Below, piece after piece: positions 14,996 to 22,430 of a stretch of DNA of 64,000 nt. Position numbers and translations under genes: made by a program. Every line of letters begins with the position of its first letter. Within the stretch, counting starts at the first letter, position 1. The notes beneath the pieces were generated by a model. It saw only the letters and a program-made list of their open reading frames with translations, was not told the DNA's origin and searched no databases. This DNA is from Amycolatopsis sp. EV170708-02-1 (GTDB taxonomy: Bacteria > Actinomycetota > Actinomycetes > Mycobacteriales > Pseudonocardiaceae), in NCBI RefSeq assembly GCF_022479115.1, contig NZ_CP092497.1, positions 9,300,001 through 9,364,000 of the forward strand, read 5' to 3'.

Positions 14996-15289
14996 TCAGG
15001 TCGCGGCGCGATGCCCGCCCTTGACCTTGGCGTAGATCGCGGCCGCGGCGATGACGCCGACGATGGCCGCGCCGACCTGGAAGGCGTGCCGGATCCAGTC
15101 GATGCCCGCGGTGTCACGGACGCCGAACACGCCGGCCAGCCAGTTGCCGATGAACGCGGCGATGATGCCGACGACGATCGTCAGCCACATCGGGATCTTC
15201 TGATCGCCGGGCGCGATCATCCGGCCGATGACGCCGAGGATCAGCCCGACCACGATCGTGGTGATGATGCCCCAAAGGCCACCCAACAT
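14996..15289 (-). CDS. GlsB/YeaQ/YmgE family small membrane protein
   Basis: 97 aa, ATG 15289 with AAGGAGGAACC just upstream. Three hydrophobic stretches with conserved Gly: GIITTIVVGLILGVIGRMIAPG, IPMWLTIVVGIIAAFIGNWLAG and VGAAIVGVIAAAAIYAKV. This is the transglycosylase-associated family of stress-induced membrane proteins of unknown mechanism. Paralogue of the next gene upstream. Confidence 0.9.
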   Translation of the reverse strand: MLGGLWGIITTIVVGLILGVIGRMIAPGDQKIPMWLTIVVGIIAAFIGNWLAGVFGVRDTAGIDWIRHAFQVGAAIVGVIAAAAIYAKVKGGHRAAT

Positions 15290-15362
15290 GGTTCCTCCTT
15301 CGCTGGAGAATCGAGTGAACCCACGGTGACACCGAAACCGGCTCGTCGCGCCTCAAGACCCC

Positions 15363-15638
15363 TTACCGGGTGACACCTCGGCGTCCGTAGAGGTTCGCGG
15401 CCAGCGTGACCCCGATACCGGCGATGACGATCTGGGTGATGAGTTCGAGCCAGTCGAAACCCTTCGTGTCCGCGTAACCGAGCCCGCGGGCGATCGCGGT
15501 GCCGATGAAGGCGGCGACGATACCGACGACGATGGTCAGCCAGATCGGGATGGACTGCTTGCCGGGGGCGAAGAACCTGCCGAGCACCCCGAGGACCAAA
15601 CCGACCACGATCGCCGTGATGATGCCGGTGACTGCCAT
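15363..15638 (-). CDS. GlsB/YeaQ/YmgE family small membrane protein, paralogue
   Basis: 91 aa; I choose ATG 15638 because AAAGGAG lies 5 nt upstream, while the frame begins at 15683. It shares GIITAIVVGLVLGVLGRFFAPG and IPIWLTIVVGIVAAFIGTAIA with the neighbour 73 nt downstream, so the pair arose by tandem duplication and may form a hetero-oligomer. Both run in the same direction and are probably stress-regulated together; no promoter is obvious. Confidence 0.9.
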   Translation of the reverse strand: MAVTGIITAIVVGLVLGVLGRFFAPGKQSIPIWLTIVVGIVAAFIGTAIARGLGYADTKGFDWLELITQIVIAGIGVTLAANLYGRRGVTR

Positions 15639-15713
15639 TGAGACTCCTTTGCCGAGCTCTCCGCCGACGGGCGGACTCAGCACGGAAATTCCCCCGGCAA
15701 TCCCCTCGAAACC

Positions 15714-15750
15714 ACGAAGAGCCCCCTCCGGGCCGGAGAGGGCTCTTCGT
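15714..15750 (-). terminator. Terminator after the acyl-CoA dehydrogenase gene
   Basis: An inverted repeat with arms of about 17 nt (ACGAAGAGCCC and its complement GGGCTCTTCGT at the ends, one mismatch inside, very short loop) begins 12 nt past the stop of the reverse-strand acyl-CoA dehydrogenase gene and isolates it from the GlsB-type pair. Confidence 0.75.
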
Positions 15751-15761
15751 CACGAAACCGT

Positions 15762-17606
15762 TTAGAACGCGGCTTCGGGGATCTCCATGAGGCTGTTGTC
15801 CGCGGCCTCGACGATCGCGCGGCGCGACGTCAGCTCCGGCAGCACGCTCTTCGCGAAGAACGACGCCACGGCGAGCTTGCCCTCGTAGAACGGGACGTCC
15901 TTCGCCGACGCGCCCGCGTCGAGCTTGCCGATGGCGACCTCGGCGTGCTTGATGAGCTGCCAGCCGATGAGCAGGTCGCCGACCGACATCAGCAGGCGGA
16001 CCGTGTGCTGGCCGACCTTGTTGATGTTCTGCGGGTCTTCCTGCGACGAGGTCAGGTAGCCGATCAGCGAGCCGAGCATGCCCTGGGTGTCCTCGAGCGC
16101 CTGCTTGAGCAGCCCGCGCTCGTTCTTGAGCCGCCCGTTGCCGATCTCCGACTCGATGGTCTTCGTGATCTCGCCGGCGACGTAGGCCAGCGAAGCGCCC
16201 TTGTCGCGGACGATCTTGCGGAAGAAGAAGTCCAGCGACTGGATGGCCGTGGTGCCTTCGTACAGCGAGTCGATCTTCGCGTCACGGATGTACTGCTCGA
16301 TCGGGTAGTCCTGCAGGAAGCCGGACCCGCCGAGGGTCTGCAGCGACTGCACGAGCTGCTCGGTCGCGCGCTCGGAGCCGACGCCCTTGACGATCGGCAG
16401 CAGCAGGTCGTTGACGCCGTGCGCGATCTTCTGCGAAGCCTCGTCGCCCTCGCCGGTCCACACCTGGTCCTGGAAGGTCGCGGTGTAGAGGTACACCGCG
16501 CGCAGGCCCTCGGCGTACGCCTTCTGCAGCATCAGCGAGCGGCGGACGTCCGGGTGGTGGGTGATGGTGACGCGCGGCGCCGCCTTGTTCAGCATGTTCG
16601 GCAGGTCGGCGCCCTGGACGCGCTCCTTGGCGTACTCGAGCGCGTTGAGGTAGCCGGTCGACAGCGTCGCGATGGCCTTCGTGCCGACCATCATGCGGGC
16701 GTACTCGATGACCTGGAACATCTGCGCGATGCCGTCGTGCACCTCGCCGAGCAGCCAGCCCTTGGCGGGGGTGCCGTGCTGGCCGAAGGTCAGCTCGCAG
16801 GTGGTGGAGGCCTTGATGCCCATCTTGTGCTCGACGTTGGTGACGAAGGCGCCGTTGCGCTCGCCCAGCTCACCGGTCTCGCCGTCGAAGTGGAACTTCG
16901 GCACGAGGAAGAGCGAAAGGCCCTTGGTGCCGGGCTTGGTCTCGATCCCGGGGCCCTCGGGGCGGGCCAGCACCAGGTGCATGATGTTCTCGACCATGTC
17001 GTTCTCGGCCGAGGTGATGAACCGCTTCACGCCGTCGATGTGCCAGGAGCCGTCCTCCTGCTTGACGGCCTTGGCGCGGCCGGCGCCGACGTCGGAACCG
17101 GCGTCGGGCTCGGTGAGCACCATGGTGGCGCCCCAGCCGCGGTCGATCATGATCTGCGCCCAGCGCTTCTGCTCGTCGGTGCCGTTCTTGTCGACGATGC
17201 CGGCGAAGTTCGGGCCCGCCATGTACATGAACAGCGGCGCGTTGGCACCGAGGATCAGCTCGGCCGCGGCCCACTGCACGGTCGGGGGCAGGCCGAAGCC
17301 GCCCAGCTCGTTCGGCAGGCCCAGCCGCCACCATTCGCCGTCCATCAGCGCTTGGTAGCTCTTCTTGAACGACTCGGGGATCTTCACCGAGAAGGTCTTC
17401 GGGTCGTACACCGGCGGGTTGCGGTCCGCGTCGGCGTACGAGTCGGCGAGGGGACCGGAAGCGAGCTTGTTGAGCTCGGTCAGCACGCCGCGGGCGGTCT
17501 CCTCGTCGGATTCCGCGAGGACGCCCTTGCCGAGGCGGTCCTGCACGCCGAGGACCTCGAAGAGGTTGAACTCCAGGTCTCGGACGTTGCTCTTGTAGTG
17601 GCCCAT
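15762..17606 (-). CDS. Acyl-CoA dehydrogenase, long C-terminally extended type
   Basis: 614 aa, ATG 17606 with GGAG 7 nt upstream. FAD-dependent first step of fatty acid beta-oxidation (trans-2,3-dehydrogenation of an acyl-CoA). Visible parts are the ACAD N-terminal domain ([17 protein letters not shown]), the flavin-binding core [35 protein letters not shown], and the C-terminal helical domain with [36 protein letters not shown], which includes the usual catalytic Glu region (YEGT). The 600-residue length matches the FadE5/DmdC-like group with an extra C-terminal domain. A palindrome TTACCTGTGGGTAA upstream is shared with etfD, whose product would accept its electrons through ETF. Confidence 0.93.
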   Translation of the reverse strand: MGHYKSNVRDLEFNLFEVLGVQDRLGKGVLAESDEETARGVLTELNKLASGPLADSYADADRNPPVYDPKTFSVKIPESFKKSYQALMDGEWWRLGLPNELGGFGLPPTVQWAAAELILGANAPLFMYMAGPNFAGIVDKNGTDEQKRWAQIMIDRGWGATMVLTEPDAGSDVGAGRAKAVKQEDGSWHIDGVKRFITSAENDMVENIMHLVLARPEGPGIETKPGTKGLSLFLVPKFHFDGETGELGERNGAFVTNVEHKMGIKASTTCELTFGQHGTPAKGWLLGEVHDGIAQMFQVIEYARMMVGTKAIATLSTGYLNALEYAKERVQGADLPNMLNKAAPRVTITHHPDVRRSLMLQKAYAEGLRAVYLYTATFQDQVWTGEGDEASQKIAHGVNDLLLPIVKGVGSERATEQLVQSLQTLGGSGFLQDYPIEQYIRDAKIDSLYEGTTAIQSLDFFFRKIVRDKGASLAYVAGEITKTIESEIGNGRLKNERGLLKQALEDTQGMLGSLIGYLTSSQEDPQNINKVGQHTVRLLMSVGDLLIGWQLIKHAEVAIGKLDAGASAKDVPFYEGKLAVASFFAKSVLPELTSRRAIVEAADNSLMEIPEAAF

Positions 17607-17674
17607 TTCGTCACTCCAATGTGTTCGGCTCCCCGGCCGGGCACACGTCCCTACTCGCCGGTAACATCAGGATA

Positions 17675-17688
17675 TTACCTGTGGGTAA
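17675..17688. promoter_or_regulatory. TTACY-N4-GGTAA palindrome upstream of acyl-CoA dehydrogenase
   Basis: TTACCTGTGGGTAA is a perfect 5-bp inverted repeat with a 4-nt spacer, 69 nt upstream of the acyl-CoA dehydrogenase start. The same pattern occurs upstream of etfD at 37834-37847. Its form resembles operators of TetR-type fatty-acid regulators; no cognate regulator can be identified here. Confidence 0.6.
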
Positions 17689-17744
17689 CCGGCGGCAAGT
17701 GAATGGCCACTGTTGTGATGTGTAAATCAGCAATCCGGGGGGTC

Positions 17745-18545
17745 TCAGCGGGGTGACGGGGCGACAGAAGTGGCCGCCTGCGGCTCGGCGGGGGTGTGCG
17801 CGTCGTCGGGATTCGCGACCAGGATGCCGGAGCGGAACGCGATCGTCACCGCGTGTGTGCGGTCGCGTGCCGAAAGCTTGCGCAGGATGCTCTTGACGTG
17901 CGTCCGCACGGTTTCCACGGACAGGAACAGGATCTTCGCGATCCCGGAGTTCTCCAGCCCCTCGGCCACCAGTTGCAGGACCTGGTACTCGCGGCGCGAC
18001 AGCGGCATCAGGCCGCGCGCGGTCGCCGGCTTGGGGGCGTCGCCCGGCTTCGGGAGCACGGGCTGGCGCTTCGGCCGCGCCGTCAGCGCCGCCAGCGTCG
18101 GGTCGATGTAGCGGCGGTCGCTGTGCGCGCGCCGGATCGCCTCGGCCAGGTGCCGCCCGTCGGTCGCCCGCGGCACGATCGCGTGCACGCCGGCGGCGAT
18201 CGCCGCGGCGAGGTACTGCTGGGTGCGATTCGTGTCTCTGATCATCGTGATGATGACCAGCGCCGGGTCGCCGCCGCTGAGCAGCCGGGACAGGTGGCAG
18301 TTCGGGTCGAGCGCCGAATCCAGCACGATGACGTCCGGTTTGAGCTGTTCGCACAGCTGCAGCGCGGCATGATGGCTCGCCGCGTGGCCGAGCCACTGCA
18401 GCCCCGGCGTGCGGTGGACCAGCGAGCTCAATCCCTCGCAGAAGATCGGGATCGGATCGACGGCGGCCACGCCGAGTCCGCGGCCGCCTGGCGACAGTCC
18501 GCCAGGCCTGCCGGCCTGCGTTCGGTTCGGCTCGATGCTTCGCAT
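17745..18545 (-). CDS. LuxR/NarL-type regulator with degenerate receiver
   Basis: 266 aa from ATG 18545, chosen for GGAGG 8 nt upstream; the frame runs on to 18614. A receiver-like domain (about residues 25-145) starts GVAAVDPIPIFCEGLSSL and keeps the phospho-acceptor position in VIVLDSALD, but lacks the paired acidic residues and has Arg (IVPRATD) where the conserved Lys is expected. A linker with Pro leads to the HTH: LSRREYQVLQLVAEGLENSGIAKILFLSVETVRTHVKSILRKL, a textbook GerE/LuxR domain. No sensor kinase is adjacent, so phosphorylation-independent control is plausible. Two perfect inverted repeats lie upstream. Confidence 0.87.
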   Translation of the reverse strand: MRSIEPNRTQAGRPGGLSPGGRGLGVAAVDPIPIFCEGLSSLVHRTPGLQWLGHAASHHAALQLCEQLKPDVIVLDSALDPNCHLSRLLSGGDPALVIITMIRDTNRTQQYLAAAIAAGVHAIVPRATDGRHLAEAIRRAHSDRRYIDPTLAALTARPKRQPVLPKPGDAPKPATARGLMPLSRREYQVLQLVAEGLENSGIAKILFLSVETVRTHVKSILRKLSARDRTHAVTIAFRSGILVANPDDAHTPAEPQAATSVAPSPR

Positions 18546-18605
18546 CACGGACCCCTCCGTTTTCGTGCCCGCCATCTCCGAACGAGAGGACTCGGAAGTC
18601 CATTC

Positions 18606-18634
18606 GGTGACCACTGCCCCCCGGCGTGGTCACC
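18606..18634 (-). promoter_or_regulatory. Inverted repeat upstream of the LuxR-type regulator
   Basis: GGTGACCAC (18606-18614) and GTGGTCACC (18626-18634) form a perfect 9-bp repeat with an 11-nt spacer, 61 nt ahead of the regulator start. It may be an autoregulatory operator or a leader hairpin. Confidence 0.5.
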
Positions 18635-18677
18635 CTCGTCAACCGGTCCCCCCTGCGGGACCGGACAGAGATGACAC

Positions 18678-18694
18678 CTCGTAACTATTACGAG
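18678..18694 (-). promoter_or_regulatory. Second inverted repeat upstream of the LuxR-type regulator
   Basis: CTCGTAA-CTA-TTACGAG is a perfect 7-bp palindrome in a relatively AT-rich stretch, 133 nt upstream of the regulator start, in promoter territory. No gene lies between 18546 and 18827; apart from these two repeats I see nothing else there. Confidence 0.5.
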
Positions 18695-18827
18695 TCGGCA
18701 GACCGGGGCACGTGACGCGATATCCCCCTCATAGATGTATCGCCTCGTCGCAGCAAACTCTGCGTATCAGCTGGTTGTGGAACTCTTGCTCGAATGAGCG
18801 CGACGGCGGGAGATCCTGACCCGTTCG

Positions 18828-19379
18828 CTACTCAGAGTGGACTTCGGCACGAAGACGCCCGAACTCGTCCCCGAGCGCCGCGGGCGTCCAATGCGCGTTC
18901 AGCCCGCTCGGATTCGGCAGCACCCAGACCCGCGCTCCGCCGATCTCGGTGTCTTGCGGGCCGATCTTCGCCTTCGGCAGGCCGAACGCCGTCCGATAGG
19001 CCGTGATCCCGACCACCGCGAGCCAGCGTGGCCGGAATTCGGCGACCCTCGCCGTCAGCAGACGGCCGCCTTCCCGGAATTCGTCCGGTGTCAGCTCGTC
19101 GGCCCGCGCCGTCGTCCGCGCGACGACGTTCGTGATGCCCAGGCCGAGGCCGAGCAGTTCGTCCTGTTCGCCGGGGTCGAGCAGGCGCGGCGTGAAGCCG
19201 CCGCGGTACAGCGCCGGCCAGAACCGGTTCCCCGGCCGGGCGAAGTGCAGGCCGAGGGCGCCCGAGTAGAGGCCGGGGTTGATCCCGCAGAACAGCACGT
19301 CCAGATCGGGCGCGATGACGTCGTCGATGGTCTTGCCGTAGGCGGCGGCCAGCTCGTCCTTGGTCGGTTTCGTCCTCAC
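18828..19379 (-). CDS. mug: Mug-type G/U mismatch-specific DNA glycosylase
   Basis: 183 aa from GTG 19379 (preceded by GGAAAC at a good distance; an alternative ATG is at 19397). The enzyme removes uracil, and possibly ethenocytosine, from mismatches with guanine. Visible family motifs are LDVLFCGINPGLYSG (catalytic-site Asn in the GINPG loop), HFARPGNRFWPALYRGGFTPR, and the late VLPNPSGLNAHW, which holds the minor-groove wedge. Length fits actinobacterial Mug. It is divergent from a methyltransferase gene whose start is less than 30 nt away, so the two promoters overlap. Confidence 0.9.
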   Translation of the reverse strand: MRTKPTKDELAAAYGKTIDDVIAPDLDVLFCGINPGLYSGALGLHFARPGNRFWPALYRGGFTPRLLDPGEQDELLGLGLGITNVVARTTARADELTPDEFREGGRLLTARVAEFRPRWLAVVGITAYRTAFGLPKAKIGPQDTEIGGARVWVLPNPSGLNAHWTPAALGDEFGRLRAEVHSE

Positions 19380-19407
19380 CGGGCCAGTTTCCGGCACGCT
19401 GGCGGGT

Positions 19408-20061
19408 ATGGATCAGGGGGCGTTCACGGCGGACGGCTGTTCGGTGGAGGTGTACCGGCTGCTGCCGCCTGGCGACGAGCCGGAGATCGTGCACGCGGCG
19501 GTCCCGGCGGGCGCCTCGATCCTGGAGCTCGGCTGCGGCGCCGGGCGGATCACGCACGCGTTGCTGGAGCTCGGGCATCCGGTGGTCGCGGTGGACGATT
19601 CGCCGGAGATGCTCGCCCACGTCCGCGCCGAGACGGTGTGCTCGAAGATCGAGCGGTTGCGGCTCGGCCGGGTCTTCGACGTGGTGCTGCTCGGCAGCCA
19701 CCTGATCAACACCGCCGCCGCGGCCGATCGGGCGGCCTTCCTGGCCACCGCCCGCGCGCATGTCGCGCCCGGCGGGCGAGTGCTCGTCGAATGGCATCCG
19801 CCCGAGTGGTTCGCCTCGGTCCGGAACGGCCAAGGCGGCGAACTCGGCGAGGTCGACGTCCGGCTCGGCCAGGTCGTCCGTGACGGTGACCTGCTGTCGG
19901 CCGTCGTGCGGTACTCGGCGGGCGTCCGGTGGTGGAGCCAGGCGTTCACCTGCCGCCGACTCGACTCGAAGGCCCTCGACGCCGCCCTGACCAGCGCGGG
20001 CCTGGTCTTCGACCGCTGGTGCACCGAGGACCGGACGTGGTTCTCGGCGCACCCCGAGTGA
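19408..20061 (+). CDS. Class I SAM-dependent methyltransferase
   Basis: 217 aa from ATG 19408. The SAM site is SILELGCGAGRITHALLELGHPVVAVDDSPEML (motif I ELGCGAGR, acidic ribose-binding Asp in VAVDDS). Motif IV-like VVLLGSHLIN and a post-motif GGRVLVEWHPPEWF follow. The substrate is unknown; the Trp/His-rich EWHPPEW is characteristic of an actinobacterial subfamily. Divergent from mug. Confidence 0.85.
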   Translation: MDQGAFTADGCSVEVYRLLPPGDEPEIVHAAVPAGASILELGCGAGRITHALLELGHPVVAVDDSPEMLAHVRAETVCSKIERLRLGRVFDVVLLGSHLINTAAAADRAAFLATARAHVAPGGRVLVEWHPPEWFASVRNGQGGELGEVDVRLGQVVRDGDLLSAVVRYSAGVRWWSQAFTCRRLDSKALDAALTSAGLVFDRWCTEDRTWFSAHPE

Positions 20062-20158
20062 CCTGCGACACCCACTTTCGTCTCAAGGGGTGGTCAACTC
20101 AGCACGATATGCGTACTGTTTGTGATCTCGCCCACAAGGTCGTCTTCGAGGAGGCGTT

Positions 20159-20335
20159 TTGCAGCTCTCGCTCATCCTCGGCCTGGTCGCGCTGATCTTC
20201 GTGGTGGCCACCGTGCTGGTGATCGCGGAAGACCGGCGGGCCGCGCGGCGCGCGGCCCAGCGGCGGCAGGCGAGGCTAGCGGATCTGGGCGAGGTCGACC
20301 CGCTCGCGGCGCGGAAGCTGAAGCTCGACCGTTGA
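20159..20335 (+). CDS. Small single-pass membrane protein, 58 aa
   Basis: TTG 20159 start with GAGGAGG (20148-20154) upstream. The product begins MQLSLILGLVALIFVVATVLVIAED, one strong membrane helix, then a very basic cytoplasmic segment (RRAARRAAQRRQARLADLGE) and DPLAARKLKLDR. Third codon positions are almost all G or C, as in real genes here. It is a TTG-initiated small gene that automated callers could miss. Its last 60 nt lie antisense to the end of the convergent VanZ-like gene. Function unknown. Confidence 0.7.
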   Translation: MQLSLILGLVALIFVVATVLVIAEDRRAARRAAQRRQARLADLGEVDPLAARKLKLDR

Positions 20336-20923
20336 GGGAACGGGCTTCCGCACGAGGCTGAGCAGCAGGGCCCCGGCGATCCAGCCGAGCATCGCGCCGC
20401 CGGTGTTGTTGAGCAGGTCGTCGACGTCGAAGATCCGGTAGACGTAGGGCGCGGTGCCGAAGTTCGCGGTCAGCTGCGTGATCTCGATCAGCAGCGAAGC
20501 GGCGAGGCCGATCAGCGTCGTGCCGGCGAGGCCGCGCTTCCAGAGCGTCCTGGCGAAGAAACCGAGCGGGACGAACAGCAGCACGTTCATGGTGGCCTGC
20601 TGGAAGGTCTGGGTGGTGAACCAGTCCGCCATCGGCAGCCCGTGCTTGAGCAGTTCGGTGTGGATGTCGGCGACCCACTGGAACGGGTGCAGCTGCACGG
20701 TCTGGCTCAGCCGTTTGACGCCGGGGCCGGGCAACGGCAGGAAGGTCACCGCCAGCGTCATGGTCGCGTAGAGCAGCACGGCGGCCATGGTCAGGACGGG
20801 ACGAAGCCGCACTCGGCCGTGCCGCGCGTGCAGCACGATCAGCTGCGGGATCAGCACCGTCGCCCAGAGCGCGAAGAAGCCGATCAAGCCGTACTGCAGG
20901 GCGGTGACCTGTGCGTTCGTCAT
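20276..20923 (-). CDS. VanZ-like family membrane protein
   Basis: 215 aa from ATG 20923; the frame continues upstream but that part is antisense to an acetyltransferase gene. Four or five membrane helices and the VanZ pattern: TMTLAVTFLPLPG, then NVLLFVPLGFFART, then LAASLLIEITQLTANFG and the signature RIFDVDDLLNNTGGAMLGW. VanZ-like proteins are widespread; teicoplanin resistance applies only to the Tn1546 member, so no resistance role is claimed. Its 3' end overlaps the small membrane protein gene by 60 nt. Confidence 0.88.
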   Translation of the reverse strand: MTNAQVTALQYGLIGFFALWATVLIPQLIVLHARHGRVRLRPVLTMAAVLLYATMTLAVTFLPLPGPGVKRLSQTVQLHPFQWVADIHTELLKHGLPMADWFTTQTFQQATMNVLLFVPLGFFARTLWKRGLAGTTLIGLAASLLIEITQLTANFGTAPYVYRIFDVDDLLNNTGGAMLGWIAGALLLSLVRKPVPSTVELQLPRRERVDLAQIR

Positions 20924-21073
20924 GACCACGACGTTATGGATCACCAGGGGGCCGCCACTTCGGTCGAAGGGCCGCGGTGGCCGGGGCCGGATCGGCCGAG
21001 TGGCCGACCCCGATCTTGGCCGATCGGCGATATTCGTTCCGCGATCCACCGGCCGACGTGGGATTCTGCCTGG

Positions 21074-21562
21074 ATGCTGATCGTTCGACGGCTCGTCCCC
21101 GCGGACCTCGACGTCTTCCGTGAAGTCCGCCTCCGTGCCCTGACGGACACCCCCGAGAACTACGGCTCGATCGCCGCGGCGGAAAGCGCGCAATCCGACG
21201 AGGAGTGGCTCGCGAAGCTGGCCGGGGACGTCTGGTTCGCCGCCTTCGACGACGGACGTCCGGTGGGTCTCGTCGCCGGGCGGGCTCGGGACGACGGCTG
21301 GATCCTCTACTCGATGTGGGTCGCGCCCGAAGCCCGGGGCCGGGGGCTGGGCACCAGGCTGATGGGCGAGGTGCGGTCGGCCGCCGAGGACGACGGCGCG
21401 CGCGAGGTGTGGCTGCACGTCGCGGAGGACAACGACCGGGCGCGGCGGCTGTACCTGAAGCTCGGGTTCATCGCGACGGGTGAACTGGAGCCGATGCCGA
21501 ACGACGTCACCCGGCGGCGTGAACGGCTTTACTTACCTGTTACCGCCGGTAGCAGTAAATAG
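21074..21562 (+). CDS. GNAT family N-acetyltransferase
   Basis: 162 aa from ATG 21074. The acetyl-CoA site is MWVAPEARGRGLGTRLMGEV (R-x-x-G-x-G/A type), followed by VWLHVAEDNDRARRLYLKLGF, where the Asn and Tyr are typical of motif B. The N-terminus (MLIVRRLVPADLDVFREVRL) is normal for the family. Substrate unknown. It is followed 14 nt later by an alpha/beta hydrolase on the same strand, probably in one transcript. Confidence 0.87.
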   Translation: MLIVRRLVPADLDVFREVRLRALTDTPENYGSIAAAESAQSDEEWLAKLAGDVWFAAFDDGRPVGLVAGRARDDGWILYSMWVAPEARGRGLGTRLMGEVRSAAEDDGAREVWLHVAEDNDRARRLYLKLGFIATGELEPMPNDVTRRRERLYLPVTAGSSK

Positions 21563-21576
21563 CCTAACCTCGCGGG

Positions 21577-22365
21577 ATGGACAACGTCGTCTTCGACCGC
21601 GCGGGCAAAGGCGAGCCCTTGGTGCTGATCCACGGGGTCGGTCATCGCCGTCAGGCCTGGTCGCCCGTGCTCGGCCTGCTCACCCCGCACCGGGACGTCA
21701 TCGCCGTCGACCTGCCCGGATTCGGCGAATCGGCGCCGCACTCCGGCGGTTACGGCGTCGAAGCCGCCGTCGAGATGTTCAGGAAGCTCTTCGACGACCT
21801 CGGCCTCGGCAAACCGCATGTCGCGGGCAACTCGCTCGGCGGGCTGCTCTCGCTCGCGCTCGGGGAAGCCGGTCTCGTCCGCAGCGTGACGGCGTTGTCC
21901 CCGGCCGGACTGTGGACGCCGCGGCAGCAGCGATACGCGCTGAGCATGTTGCGCACCCATCGCCTGCTCGCCGAGCGGATCCCCGAACGCACCGCGCGGC
22001 GGCTCGCCGCGACCCCGGCGGGCCGGTCGGTGCTCACCGGGATGATCGTCGGCCGCCCGGACCGGCTCACCACGCAGGTCGTCATGGAGGACATCCGCGC
22101 GCTCGCCGGCTGCCCCGGCTTCCGGCCGACGCTGGAGCAGGCCCGCGGCGGTTTCCGGTTCGACGGTGTCGTCCGTGACGTGCCGGTGACCATCGCGTGG
22201 GCGGAACGCGACCGCATCCTCGCCCGCCCGAAGGCCGCCGAGCTGCGCCGGATCGCGCCGGAGGCCGAGCTGCTGGTGCTGCGCGGATGCGGGCATGTGC
22301 CGATGAACGACGAGCCCGAACTGGTCGCCCGGGTGCTGCTCGACGGCAGCTCACGCGCCATGTGA
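21577..22365 (+). CDS. Alpha/beta hydrolase
   Basis: 262 aa from ATG 21577. The fold is clear: oxyanion region LVLIHGVGHRRQAW, VIAVDLPGFGESAP, nucleophile elbow GNSLGG (Ser), acid region VTIAWAERDRIL and the His in LVLRGCGHVPMNDEPELVA. Catalytic triad Ser-Asp-His is complete. Substrate cannot be assigned; ester hydrolysis is most likely. Confidence 0.9.
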   Translation: MDNVVFDRAGKGEPLVLIHGVGHRRQAWSPVLGLLTPHRDVIAVDLPGFGESAPHSGGYGVEAAVEMFRKLFDDLGLGKPHVAGNSLGGLLSLALGEAGLVRSVTALSPAGLWTPRQQRYALSMLRTHRLLAERIPERTARRLAATPAGRSVLTGMIVGRPDRLTTQVVMEDIRALAGCPGFRPTLEQARGGFRFDGVVRDVPVTIAWAERDRILARPKAAELRRIAPEAELLVLRGCGHVPMNDEPELVARVLLDGSSRAM

Positions 22366-22430
22366 CGGTTGCCTATCGTCCTCCTTTTTCCTCTGGTGAA
22401 GGTCAAACCCGCAAGGCAGACTGCTCCGCC

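Noticed and set aside
12242..20923. A glycopeptide-resistance locus, from VanW-like and VanZ-like genes
   Set aside because: They are 6 kb apart in opposite directions, and there is no vanH, vanA, vanX or VanRS pair. Both domains are widespread in unrelated roles.
21530..21565. A further TTACY-type operator before the alpha/beta hydrolase
   Set aside because: TTACCGCCGGTAG has a shorter spacer and a mismatch and lies inside the end of the acetyltransferase gene.
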